From NCBI GenBank assembly GCA_002432795.1, contig DJGU01000117.1:431-7029 (forward strand): a DNA stretch of 6,599 nt. The letters run 5' to 3'. The translations under genes were made by a program, and so were the position numbers. The notes below the pieces were generated by a model. It was given only the letters and a program-made list of their open reading frames with translations, was not told where the DNA came from and did no database searches. The stretch comes from Anaerolineaceae bacterium UBA5838 (GTDB lineage Bacteria; Chloroflexota; Anaerolineae; Anaerolineales; Anaerolineaceae). Below, in pieces: positions 1 through 6,297 of this stretch; the stretch's first letter is position 1; the number at the start of each line of letters is the position of its first letter.

Positions 1-111
1 CGCTTCGCTGGAGGGGGTGAGATTCAGGCTGGGCGGAAGCCTGCCACCCCCGTCAGATCGTGCCATTTGGGTAACGTAGGGGCTTGGCAAGGCCATCGAC
101 CCTACAGGACT
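1..111. repeat. 111-bp direct repeat, copy 1 (may continue left of the window)
   Basis: This segment is repeated at 196-306 with only two differences that I can see (position 60 g against a, and 73 a against g), a period of 195 bp. Inside it is a nested inverted repeat: GGGGGTG (13-19) pairs with CACCCCC (45-51), and CAGGCT (25-30) pairs with AGCCTG (38-43). The right part holds GTAGGGGCTTGGCA (76-89), which recurs in the second copy and, inverted, at 6288-6301. Copy 1 begins at the first base of the window, so the array may extend further left. The open frame that runs through it has no similarity I recognise and looks like a by-product of the repeat. Confidence 0.9.
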
Positions 112-195
112 GCGCCTGCCATGCCCGCGGTTATACCAACCCACCCCCTTTATCCCCACTTCCCTTCCGCTGCGCTACACGGATCTGCGACCCAT

Positions 196-306
196 CGCTT
201 CGCTGGAGGGGGTGAGATTCAGGCTGGGCGGAAGCCTGCCACCCCCGTCAGATCATGCCATTTGGGTGACGTAGGGGCTTGGCAAGGCCATCGACCCTAC
301 AGGACT
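196..306. repeat. 111-bp direct repeat, copy 2
   Basis: Second copy of the element at 1-111, with the same nested hairpin and the same GTAGGGGCTTGGCA segment at 271-284. The 84 bp between the copies (112-195) is pyrimidine-rich on this strand and holds no gene. The copies are too long and too widely spaced for a CRISPR array, and no cas gene is near. Near-identity of the copies points to recent duplication or gene conversion. Confidence 0.9.
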
Positions 307-350
307 TCTATCATTAGCTTTCGTCTTTACTCCACAAACGTCAGGCGTAG

Positions 351-375
351 GTCAGGTTCTGCTGTTGAACCTGAC
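351..375. repeat. palindromic mini-repeat (9-bp stem, 7-nt loop)
   Basis: GTCAGGTTC (351-359) is an exact inverted repeat of GAACCTGAC (367-375), with loop 360-366. The stem is preceded by CGTAG (346-350). The reverse complement therefore ends in ACCTACG, like the ends of the elements at 452-499, 511-584 and 1499-1529. I read it as a diverged, inverted member of the same dispersed hairpin family. No T-run follows, so a simple terminator is unlikely. Confidence 0.7.
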
Positions 376-451
376 ATCAGAAGTTTCAGCCCACAACCAA
401 TCTTTTCAGTTTGTTTTTTCGCACCAACCCATGGTGATATGCCAACAATTT

Positions 452-499
452 GCCGGGTTCAATTTCGGATCCTATTCAAGCACGATGACCCGGCCTACG
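452..499. repeat. GCCGGGT...ACCCGGCCTACG hairpin mini-repeat, copy A
   Basis: GCCGGGT (452-458) pairs with ACCCGGC (488-494), followed by CTACG. The right end (475-499) is a 25-nt direct repeat of 560-584 with a single mismatch at position 478/563. The same core recurs at 511-584 and 1499-1529. These are short intergenic palindromes of a kind often dispersed in Chloroflexota genomes; the family assignment is an inference. Confidence 0.8.
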
Positions 500-503
500 A
501 CCA

Positions 504-584
504 ACGCTTTGCCGGGTTGAACCCTGGAGGAATGAGTTCCAGGGCAGGAGCGCATACTCTTCGAGCACGATGACCCGGCCTACG
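504..584. repeat. GCCGGGT...ACCCGGCCTACG hairpin mini-repeat, copy B with inner hairpin
   Basis: GCCGGGT (511-517) pairs with ACCCGGC (573-579). Within the long loop is a second perfect stem, CCCTGGA (522-528) with TCCAGGG (538-544). ACGCTTTGCCGGGTT (504-518) is identical to 1492-1506, and ACCCGGCCTACGG (573-585) is identical to 1517-1529. Copy B therefore looks like the compact element at 1492-1529 with extra sequence in its loop. Confidence 0.8.
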
Positions 585-601
585 GGGGCGCATTGCGCCC
601 C
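585..601. repeat. GC-rich hairpin, 7-bp stem
   Basis: GGGGCGC (585-591) and GCGCCCC (595-601) form a perfect stem with loop ATT, directly abutting the end of the preceding mini-repeat. There is no T-run on either side, so it does not look like a classical intrinsic terminator for the lipoprotein gene that ends at 699. Confidence 0.6.
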
Positions 602-634
602 ATCACCTCTGTCATATGCCAGCGTTTGTGATGC

Positions 635-655
635 CAGGTTGAACTGCGCAACCTG
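635..655. repeat. palindromic mini-repeat between stop of lipoprotein gene and repeat cluster
   Basis: CAGGTTG (635-641) pairs exactly with CAACCTG (649-655), loop AACTGCG, and is followed by ACCTACG, the same trailing sequence as in other members of the hairpin family. It lies 44 nt beyond the lipoprotein stop codon in the direction of transcription and could slow transcription or protect the mRNA end. It has no T-run, so a terminator role is unproven. Confidence 0.6.
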
Positions 656-698
656 ACCTACGACTACTCTTACTTGTTCTTAATGAGCTTAATAAACC

Positions 699-1322
699 TT
701 ATCGAGTAAAGAACGCATCTTTAATTAATGGTTGGCAAACCTGGTTTCCCATGGTATTTGTGAAGCATTCAAGACCATCGCCAGTTCCGTAGATGGTGAG
801 AATATTGTTTTCGTAAATGTCATCAAATGAATTAGTAAACTTTACATAGAACGCTTCATAGGTCCCTGAAACGTAGCACTGAATATGATTGCTGCTTTTT
901 ACAATGTTAAAAACACGGCAATTTACTCTGATCTTTTTCCCTTCATATTTTTCGGGATAAGTAATGAAATCTTTCCATGGTACTTGTTCAAACAAGGCTT
1001 TGTAATCATTTGTAGCCTTATTTGCTGTAGCGGTTAGTTGGTAGGAGCTATATTCTGGAGTGTTAGTCGGTGTCGGTGTTTTCGTAGAGGTCGGTGCGAG
1101 AGTATTTGTCGGTGTAACTATTTTGATTATTGGCGTATACGTAGGCACCTTGGTATATGTTGGTAGCGGGGTATAGGTTGGGAATGAGGTATTTGTTGGA
1201 TAATTAGTACGTGTTGGTAATGCAGTGAGTGTTTGATCAACATATGGACTAATCTGTTCTGGTTTTGGGGTACAAGCAGTGAGAATACTAATAACGACAA
1301 TTACAAAAAACAAACGTTTCAT
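699..1322 (-). CDS. putative lipoprotein with Pro/Thr-rich linker and small C-terminal beta-rich domain
   Basis: Predicted 207-aa secreted lipoprotein. Residues 1-16 form a signal peptide (Lys-Arg, then a hydrophobic stretch) ending in the lipobox LTAC, with C17 as the expected lipidated cysteine, so the mature protein should be membrane-anchored and face outward. Residues 35-90 are a Pro/Thr/Ser spacer containing three tandem PTYT units (48-51, 54-57, 60-63). Such spacers are typical of Chloroflexota surface proteins. Residues 105-207 form a compact domain containing four cysteines (C135, C149, C186, C196) and alternating hydrophobic residues. Its pattern recalls OB-fold, tRNA_anti-like domains, but that is only an impression; no function is assigned. 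The start is supported by a near-ideal Shine-Dalgarno AAGGAGGT ending three bases before ATG. It has its own likely promoter, so a link to the upstream defence genes is doubtful. Confidence 0.88.
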   Translation of the reverse strand: MKRLFFVIVVISILTACTPKPEQISPYVDQTLTALPTRTNYPTNTSFPTYTPLPTYTKVPTYTPIIKIVTPTNTLAPTSTKTPTPTNTPEYSSYQLTATANKATNDYKALFEQVPWKDFITYPEKYEGKKIRVNCRVFNIVKSSNHIQCYVSGTYEAFYVKFTNSFDDIYENNILTIYGTGDGLECFTNTMGNQVCQPLIKDAFFTR

Positions 1323-1349
1323 TGGACCTCCTTAATCAATGAGAAAACA

Positions 1350-1355
1350 ATTATA
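1350..1355 (-). promoter_or_regulatory. candidate -10 box (TATAAT) for the lipoprotein gene
   Basis: An exact TATAAT on the minus strand sits about 27 nt before the lipoprotein start codon, in an AT-rich stretch. The implied transcript start near 1343 would give a leader of about 20 nt that just includes the Shine-Dalgarno sequence. The hexamer 17 bp upstream (GTAAAA) is a poor -35, so the match rests on the -10 alone. Confidence 0.4.
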
Positions 1356-1374
1356 AATTATTTCTATGACTATT

Positions 1375-1464
1375 TTACCTCAAACCCAACCAAGCTTTCT
1401 TCCAGTCCTGCCCCCGTATCAACCTGAGATCACAAACCTCACCCGCGGTCAAGCTTTTAGCCAT
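1375..1464 (-). CDS. possible small ORF, 29 aa, unknown
   Basis: An ATG at 1464 opens a 29-codon frame ending with TAA at 1375-1377; the peptide starts MAKSLTAGEV and ends KKAWLGLR. A GGGAG Shine-Dalgarno-like sequence lies 8 nt before the ATG. It falls between the DUF262 gene and the lipoprotein gene on the same strand, and its DNA is richer in GC than the lipoprotein gene. I recognise no family. It could be a real small protein, the start of a decayed gene, or chance. Confidence 0.25.
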   Translation of the reverse strand: MAKSLTAGEVCDLRLIRGQDWKKAWLGLR

Positions 1465-1498
1465 TTGTCTTTCTCCCTTGGCCTTATACCGACGCTTT

Positions 1499-1523
1499 GC
1501 CGGGTTCAACATCGGAACCCGGC
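1499..1523. repeat. GCCGGGTTC/GAACCCGGC hairpin mini-repeat, copy C
   Basis: A perfect 9-bp stem, GCCGGGTTC (1499-1507) with GAACCCGGC (1515-1523), and a 7-nt loop. It is the compact form of the elements at 452-499 and 504-584, sharing ACGCTTTGCCGGGTT on the left and ACCCGGCCTACGG on the right. It begins 18 nt after the DUF262 stop codon in the direction of transcription, so it may form the 3' end structure of that mRNA. No T-run follows on the minus strand. Confidence 0.8.
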
Positions 1524-1541
1524 CTACGGCTTAATATAGTA

Positions 1542-3404
1542 TCAATTCTCGTCTTCATCCTCATACTCAAAGTCATTTGCACCATCGCTCTCAATGGACA
1601 TCTCTTGCCGCAATATTCTTTTCCCAGTTGCTCTTTCGATCCTTGCTAATAATGCTTCTCGTCTGTGTTGATAAAAACCGTCAAAATCATTACCCTGAAT
1701 TTTGTCAACATCGATGGCATGTGACTCTAGAATTTCGGCTTGTCTATCTAAACCAAATTCCTCTTGATCACGAAGTTTTTGGAGATAAACACTAGGCGAA
1801 TTCCCACCAATAATTCTATTAGTATGATATGAGAGGGCTGTCTTATTAATTATCGAATCGTACTTTTTCTTATCGATATTTGACCTCTCACACCAAGCTT
1901 TTGGAAAAATATGATGAATGTCTAATTGTTCTTCAAAAAAAGTGTTAACCTCAACCGGAACGCCAGTACGAAAGTCCAGACAACCGTCACGAAGTAAAAG
2001 GTTGAAGACTCCTTTGTAGGCAGCACTGTTACGACTCCGCAATGTGTCCAATCGGGCTGGGACGAAATTTGAATCGTTCACTGTTGTTGGTTCTGGTCCA
2101 CCGCTTATCCAAGCAAGTGCTTCTACCAAATCTTTCGCGAATCGAGTTTCAATTGCACCACCATATAATTCGCCAAAAACCCCACACCAATACCATCTTG
2201 CTAGCTTTGAATTAACAAAATCGTTTAAATCACGGTTCGATAATTGAGCTAACATTGCTGCCAATGGCACAATCTGGGTAGTGTAGGGGAGGTCCCGCTT
2301 ATGGAAAATCTTTTGTTGAAATAAAAATTTGGCGGCTTGAAAAAAACCTTCGACTGCTTTGTCAACATATTTTAGGTAATCCTGAAGATCAAGATTGAGT
2401 ATATCTACACGCTTACAACTTACAGCAACGTCTTGGTTGACAAGCTTCTTGTTATAGGTTGTCAGTAAGGCAATGACCTGCAATAATTCATCGGCGCCTA
2501 CAGATAGTAAGACACGCTGTTTATGTAATTTATCCTTCTTACCCTCAGAGATCTTTCTTCCCCGAGCATCTAGTTTTCCTTCCCAATCTTCTCTTAAATT
2601 GAAACCCTCAGCCGCAAAACTGGCAGTAACCAGTTCAAACACTGACAGAGGAATACCCCCTGTATTCACTTTTTCAAAAACCTGGCAGACGGCAATTTTT
2701 GGTGTGCCTTTCAATAATTTGATCACTGGAATTAAATATTGCTCAAAACGCTTGATTATCTTATTCTCGAAATCATTAAATAAGTTAATTTTTTCTGGAT
2801 CGAAGTTCCAGAATTTGTAATAACCAAACCGCCATTCATTAACATCGAAAACTTTTGATATCGGAAAAACCATCTCGCGATATTCTGACTCAGGCGTTGA
2901 GTAATCCTTAATAACTTCATTTCGAAAGTTTCTTACTTTTTTATCCTCCGGAATACTTAGGAATGCGTCTTCTCTATCAAAGTTTGGGTCTAAAGCCCGG
3001 ACAATGTCAATGTAATACCACCGGCTTATTGCTTTTTTCCGAATATCCCTTGTTTTCACAACATTATTTAGCATTAAAGTCTGATAAAGCGACGTTAACC
3101 TTTGCTGACCGTCGAGTATAAAACGTTCAGGTTCAATAGCAGTGCTAAGTTCAACACCCTCAACTGGTCGTGCCTTAAACTTGACTTGTGGGTTTCCGTT
3201 TTCCAACATCATTATCGCGCCAATAGGATATGATAACGATACGCTTGCAAGTAGACTCACAATATGGTTGTCATCCCAAATCCATCCTCTTTGAAATTCA
3301 GGAAGTTGATATCCACCTTTTGAGGTTGTTTTAAGTATTTCCTCCAAGGATTCTTTGTCGCTTGAAAAGGTGGTGATCTGTTCGCTAGTAATGTTATCTT
3401 CCAT
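1542..3404 (-). CDS. DUF262 protein with C-terminal HNH-like nuclease motif (GmrSD/SspE-like)
   Basis: 620-aa predicted cytoplasmic DNA-cleaving defence protein. The N-terminal DUF262 (ParB/Srx-like fold) shows the family signatures LPEFQRGWIWD (34-44), ILDGQQRLTSLYQTL (96-110, with the DGQQR core at 98-102), and FEKVNTGGIPLS (243-254). The C-terminal part carries DIHHIFPKAWC (495-505), an HNH/DUF1524-type His-His-Ile-Phe-Pro motif, followed by Asn-rich conserved positions (INKTALSYHTNRIIGGNSP, 519-537). Both halves thus seem complete. In characterised relatives (GmrSD, BrxU, SspE) DUF262 binds or hydrolyses nucleotides and senses modified DNA, while the HNH part cuts. The tail from about residue 606 is strongly acidic. 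The start has AGAGGA 7 nt upstream of ATG. It lies 57 nt after the MmeI-like gene on the same strand, so co-transcription is likely. Its GC is about 40% in sampled segments. Confidence 0.88.
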   Translation of the reverse strand: MEDNITSEQITTFSSDKESLEEILKTTSKGGYQLPEFQRGWIWDDNHIVSLLASVSLSYPIGAIMMLENGNPQVKFKARPVEGVELSTAIEPERFILDGQQRLTSLYQTLMLNNVVKTRDIRKKAISRWYYIDIVRALDPNFDREDAFLSIPEDKKVRNFRNEVIKDYSTPESEYREMVFPISKVFDVNEWRFGYYKFWNFDPEKINLFNDFENKIIKRFEQYLIPVIKLLKGTPKIAVCQVFEKVNTGGIPLSVFELVTASFAAEGFNLREDWEGKLDARGRKISEGKKDKLHKQRVLLSVGADELLQVIALLTTYNKKLVNQDVAVSCKRVDILNLDLQDYLKYVDKAVEGFFQAAKFLFQQKIFHKRDLPYTTQIVPLAAMLAQLSNRDLNDFVNSKLARWYWCGVFGELYGGAIETRFAKDLVEALAWISGGPEPTTVNDSNFVPARLDTLRSRNSAAYKGVFNLLLRDGCLDFRTGVPVEVNTFFEEQLDIHHIFPKAWCERSNIDKKKYDSIINKTALSYHTNRIIGGNSPSVYLQKLRDQEEFGLDRQAEILESHAIDVDKIQGNDFDGFYQHRREALLARIERATGKRILRQEMSIESDGANDFEYEDEDEN

Positions 3405-3460
3405 GAAATTTCCTCTTAATTAGTTGATTGTGTCTGTCTTCATTTTCCAAGTTGTCACGA

Positions 3461-3466
3461 ATTATA
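3461..3466 (-). promoter_or_regulatory. TATAAT overlapping the stop codon of the methyltransferase gene
   Basis: An exact TATAAT on the minus strand contains the TAA stop of the upstream gene and lies about 57 nt before the DUF262 start codon. It could give the nuclease gene a second, private promoter. No good -35 hexamer is seen 16-18 bp upstream, and AT-rich DNA makes chance matches common, so this is weak. Confidence 0.25.
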
Positions 3467-6152
3467 CATTGCATATTCTTTGATAAAGTTGCATCAAGTG
3501 AGCGACGCAGGCGGGTTCGTCGTCGAGGGGCCAGGCTTTGTCGTAAGCTTCCCAGACGGCTTTGTCATTCGCCTGGTGGGCTTTGCGCAAGTTGGGGGGC
3601 ATGGTGAGTTCGTCGTAGAGGTCGGCGAGGCTGGCATCGGGATAGCGCTCGCGGGCGTCGAGGATCGCCTGGGCGGTCTGTTCGATTTTCTCTTTTTGGG
3701 CGGGAGTGGGATTGGGCCAGGGGAAGTTGTTGTAGACTATGCCTACAGAGTAGACGTATCGCATCTCGAGTCTCCCTGACGTCACCCGCATCCATGCCAT
3801 GTGGGTAGAAGATGTTATTACACCAAAGTGAAACAAGGTCGCGGTGTTTGATATTTTCAACCTGTTGGATGCCATGCAATCTGGTGATAAAAACCCAATA
3901 GGTATATAGAACCTATTCTCTGAAGATACTTCAGGAACGGCTAAATAAGGTGTCGTCGGGATGTTCGTAACATGGAATTTTGTTGGTGTTATCGCTATGT
4001 CTCTCGTTCCTTTACTCTTACTACTTAATCGATACTCTCTGACTCGATTTACTCGTTCAATAACGTGTGGCATTTTCCGTAGTATTTCTGGTGAGATATC
4101 ACCGACATATAGACAATATCTTGGTTGGCGGTGGATAAATTCTTCTGCACCATACCAAGGCCGAAAGTATTTGGCTGAGGTTGGCTCAACCTTAATAAAT
4201 TCTTCCATTTCTGCTTTAGAAAACAGATAGTTTCCATCGTCTATTGGTTTGTTACCAATGCCAATTTCAGGAATATCACATATTGGTTTGGAACGATTCT
4301 TTACTATGATTTTTGGGGCATCAATGAGATATTGGTTTATCTGTGATGCTTCTTGGACGACAGTACCTTCAAAAATCTTCTTTGGTGATTTTGATTGCCC
4401 ATTTTTTCCAAATCCAATAATCACACAGTGCACGGCAGCTTTGCCCTTAGCCGCGTTGGACCATTTGAAAGTACGGTAAGCAAAGTTGATCTCAAAGCCT
4501 CGACCAAACAAGTATTCACCTAGAATTCCAGCCTGGTCACCCTGGACAATGGAATTCGTGGAGACAAGTGCGGTCTGAATGGCGGGGTTGCGATCCATCA
4601 TATCGGCTGATTTTTTGTACCATGGGGTGACAAAGTCGAGATTGCCGATATTCTTTACATTTCCAAAGACATGCGTCAGGTCTGACTTCTGATCCGTACT
4701 CATGGTTCGGGCACCGTTGAAGGGAGGATTACCCAAGATGTAATTGAGCTTGTAAGCCGGCACAACCTCGTTCCAATCAAGGCGCAGGGCGTTGCCTTTG
4801 ACGATGTTGGCGTTGTCTTTGATGGGGAAGTCAATGAAGTTGGTGCCAAAGTGGGCGCTGACCTCCTGGTCCATCAGGTGCTTCATGAGCAGCATCGAGA
4901 CCTTGGCGATCTCGCAGGGGAAGTCCTCGATCTCGATCCCATAGAATTGGTTCAGGCTAACGCGGGTGTGGTCCGTGATGAAGTCATACTGCAGGTTGCT
5001 GTGGAGTAGCTTGAGCACCTTGAATTCCAGCTCGCGCAAGCGTTGATAGGTGATGATCAAAAAGTTACCGCTGCCGCAGGCGGGGTCGAGAAAGGTGAGG
5101 GAAGCCAATTTGTCCTGGAAGGCTCGTAGTTCCGCACTGGTGCTGACAGAGTGTTCAAATTCTTCATTAAGTTCATCCAGAAAGAGCGGCATGATGACCT
5201 TGAGGATGTTTTCTTTAGAGGTGTAGTGAGCGCCGAGCTCGCGGCGTTCCTGCGGGTCCATGACGCCCTGGAACATGGCACCGAAGATGGCAGGGCTGAT
5301 CTGGGTCCAGTCGAAATCGCAGCAATCCAGCAAAATGGAGCGCATTTTCGCATCGAAGATTGCTGGTGGGAGCGGCTCACGGAAGAGGCTGCCGTCAATG
5401 TAGCGGAAGCGTTTGAGCTCTTCGGAGAGGTTGGTCATGCGGTTTTCAGGGGGCGTATCCAGGATGGAAAAGAGCATCATCATCCGCATGGAAAGATCCG
5501 AGCCGTCTGGGCTTGAGCCTTCGATGAACTTGCGAAAGGTTCCTTTTTCGAAAATGCCGGTGTCATCAGCGAACAGGCAGAAAAGCAGGCGCACCAGGTA
5601 GACCTCGAGGGGATGACCGGTGTAATTCTTTTCTTTGAGGGTGTCATGGAGGCGCGCCAGCTTGTAGGAAGCGTCAGTGTTGAGTTCGATTTCGGTTTTG
5701 GCTTCGTCCGCGCCACCATAGCCGGCAAGCAGGCGAAAGATGCGCACGTACCTGCGCAACTCGGAGACTCTGAAGGGCTTGTAGGGATGTTTCTTGTGAT
5801 AGTTGAAAACGCGCACCTGGTCGAAGTCGCAGACCATGATCAGTTGAGGAGCCTCTTCGGGTTTGAGTGCCTGAACGTAGTTCATCGCCTGGGTGTAGGC
5901 GGAGTCAAGCGACTTCCCTTTGGATTTCATTTCGATCAGGATCTTGCCGGGGAGGAAGTAATCGATGTAGTTGGGGGCACCATTGGGCATGAAGATTTGG
6001 TGTTGGGGGTAACCGGTCTGCCAGTCTACGCCAAAGATATTGAGGAATTGCTCGATGAACTTGAGATCATCTTGCTTTTCGTTGCCGGCATTGTCGCGCC
6101 AGTTCTTTTGGAAGGCAGACGCGCGGGTTTCGATTTCGGTCCAGGTGAGCAT
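3462..6152 (-). CDS. MmeI-like type IIL/IIG restriction-modification enzyme (nuclease-methyltransferase-specificity fusion)
   Basis: 896 aa, close to MmeI (about 919). Visible order: N-terminal nuclease domain with D64-X9-E74-M-K76, the same D-X9-EXK spacing as the MmeI catalytic site; helical spacer about 160-300; methyltransferase motif X region LGAHYTSKENILKVI (306-320); SAM-binding motif I LDPACGSGNF (355-364); FYGIEIED (403-410); catalytic motif IV NPPF (475-478), expected for N6-adenine methylation; target recognition region about 600-790; then MRYVYSVGIVYNNFPWP (797-813) and a C-terminal domain with PDASLADLYDELTMP (838-852). One chain could therefore methylate its site and cut unmethylated DNA. 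The ATG has AGAGGG about 8 nt upstream and a plausible promoter at 6209-6239. Codons for about residues 570-790 are AT-rich unlike both sides, suggesting a replaced specificity module. No frameshift is seen. Confidence 0.93.
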   Translation of the reverse strand: MLTWTEIETRASAFQKNWRDNAGNEKQDDLKFIEQFLNIFGVDWQTGYPQHQIFMPNGAPNYIDYFLPGKILIEMKSKGKSLDSAYTQAMNYVQALKPEEAPQLIMVCDFDQVRVFNYHKKHPYKPFRVSELRRYVRIFRLLAGYGGADEAKTEIELNTDASYKLARLHDTLKEKNYTGHPLEVYLVRLLFCLFADDTGIFEKGTFRKFIEGSSPDGSDLSMRMMMLFSILDTPPENRMTNLSEELKRFRYIDGSLFREPLPPAIFDAKMRSILLDCCDFDWTQISPAIFGAMFQGVMDPQERRELGAHYTSKENILKVIMPLFLDELNEEFEHSVSTSAELRAFQDKLASLTFLDPACGSGNFLIITYQRLRELEFKVLKLLHSNLQYDFITDHTRVSLNQFYGIEIEDFPCEIAKVSMLLMKHLMDQEVSAHFGTNFIDFPIKDNANIVKGNALRLDWNEVVPAYKLNYILGNPPFNGARTMSTDQKSDLTHVFGNVKNIGNLDFVTPWYKKSADMMDRNPAIQTALVSTNSIVQGDQAGILGEYLFGRGFEINFAYRTFKWSNAAKGKAAVHCVIIGFGKNGQSKSPKKIFEGTVVQEASQINQYLIDAPKIIVKNRSKPICDIPEIGIGNKPIDDGNYLFSKAEMEEFIKVEPTSAKYFRPWYGAEEFIHRQPRYCLYVGDISPEILRKMPHVIERVNRVREYRLSSKSKGTRDIAITPTKFHVTNIPTTPYLAVPEVSSENRFYIPIGFLSPDCMASNRLKISNTATLFHFGVITSSTHMAWMRVTSGRLEMRYVYSVGIVYNNFPWPNPTPAQKEKIEQTAQAILDARERYPDASLADLYDELTMPPNLRKAHQANDKAVWEAYDKAWPLDDEPACVAHLMQLYQRICNV

Positions 6153-6208
6153 GGGGGTTCCCTCTCGTTTTTTTCTCCACCCCGCCCGTCTTTGGGCAGG
6201 CTGGTTTG

Positions 6209-6239
6209 ATTATACCCCGTGTGGTTTTTAATCTGTCAC
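6209..6239 (-). promoter_or_regulatory. candidate sigma70-type promoter for the defence genes
   Basis: On the minus strand GTGACA (6239-6234, five of six matches to TTGACA) is followed after 19 bp by an exact TATAAT (6214-6209). Transcription would begin near 6202, about 50 nt before the methyltransferase start. The leader could form a small hairpin, GCCC (6184-6187) with GGGC (6194-6197), before the ribosome binding site. The 19-bp spacer is longer than ideal. Confidence 0.45.
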
Positions 6240-6277
6240 AACCTGCCCCAGAATTGCGCCAGTGATGATAGAAACGC

Positions 6278-6297
6278 GGGCTTGGCATGCCAAGCCC
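6278..6297. repeat. perfect 20-bp palindrome
   Basis: GGGCTTGGCA (6278-6287) is followed directly by its reverse complement TGCCAAGCCC (6288-6297). The inverted GTAGGGGCTTGGCA at 6301-6288 matches 76-89 and 271-284 in the left repeats, so the same dispersed element family is present on both sides of the genes. A palindrome without a loop could also be a protein-binding site, but its repeat kinship makes an intergenic mini-repeat the simpler reading. Confidence 0.8.

Noticed and set aside
1..306. CRISPR array
   Set aside because: Only two copies, 111 bp each with an 84-bp spacer and internal hairpins; sizes do not fit and there are no cas genes.
67..573. Plus-strand open frame of 168 codons across the left repeats
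   Set aside because: It runs through both 111-bp repeats and several hairpins, has no good ribosome binding site, repeats its own peptide because of the DNA repeat, and matches no family I know.
1499..1523. Classical rho-independent terminator after the DUF262 gene
   Set aside because: The stem is strong but is not followed by a T-run in the direction of transcription, and the same element occurs elsewhere as a dispersed repeat. A transcript-end role stays possible.
3565..5728. Other minus-strand frames (3565-3879, 5057-5398, 5480-5728) inside the methyltransferase gene
   Set aside because: They are shifted frames of the same gene. The main frame is uninterrupted and carries all the motifs, so no frameshift needs to be invoked.
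5613..6209. Plus-strand open frame of 198 codons opposite the start of the methyltransferase gene
   Set aside because: It is antisense to a well-supported gene with recognisable motifs. Long antisense frames are expected in GC-rich coding DNA, and its protein has only low-complexity hydrophobic and acidic stretches.
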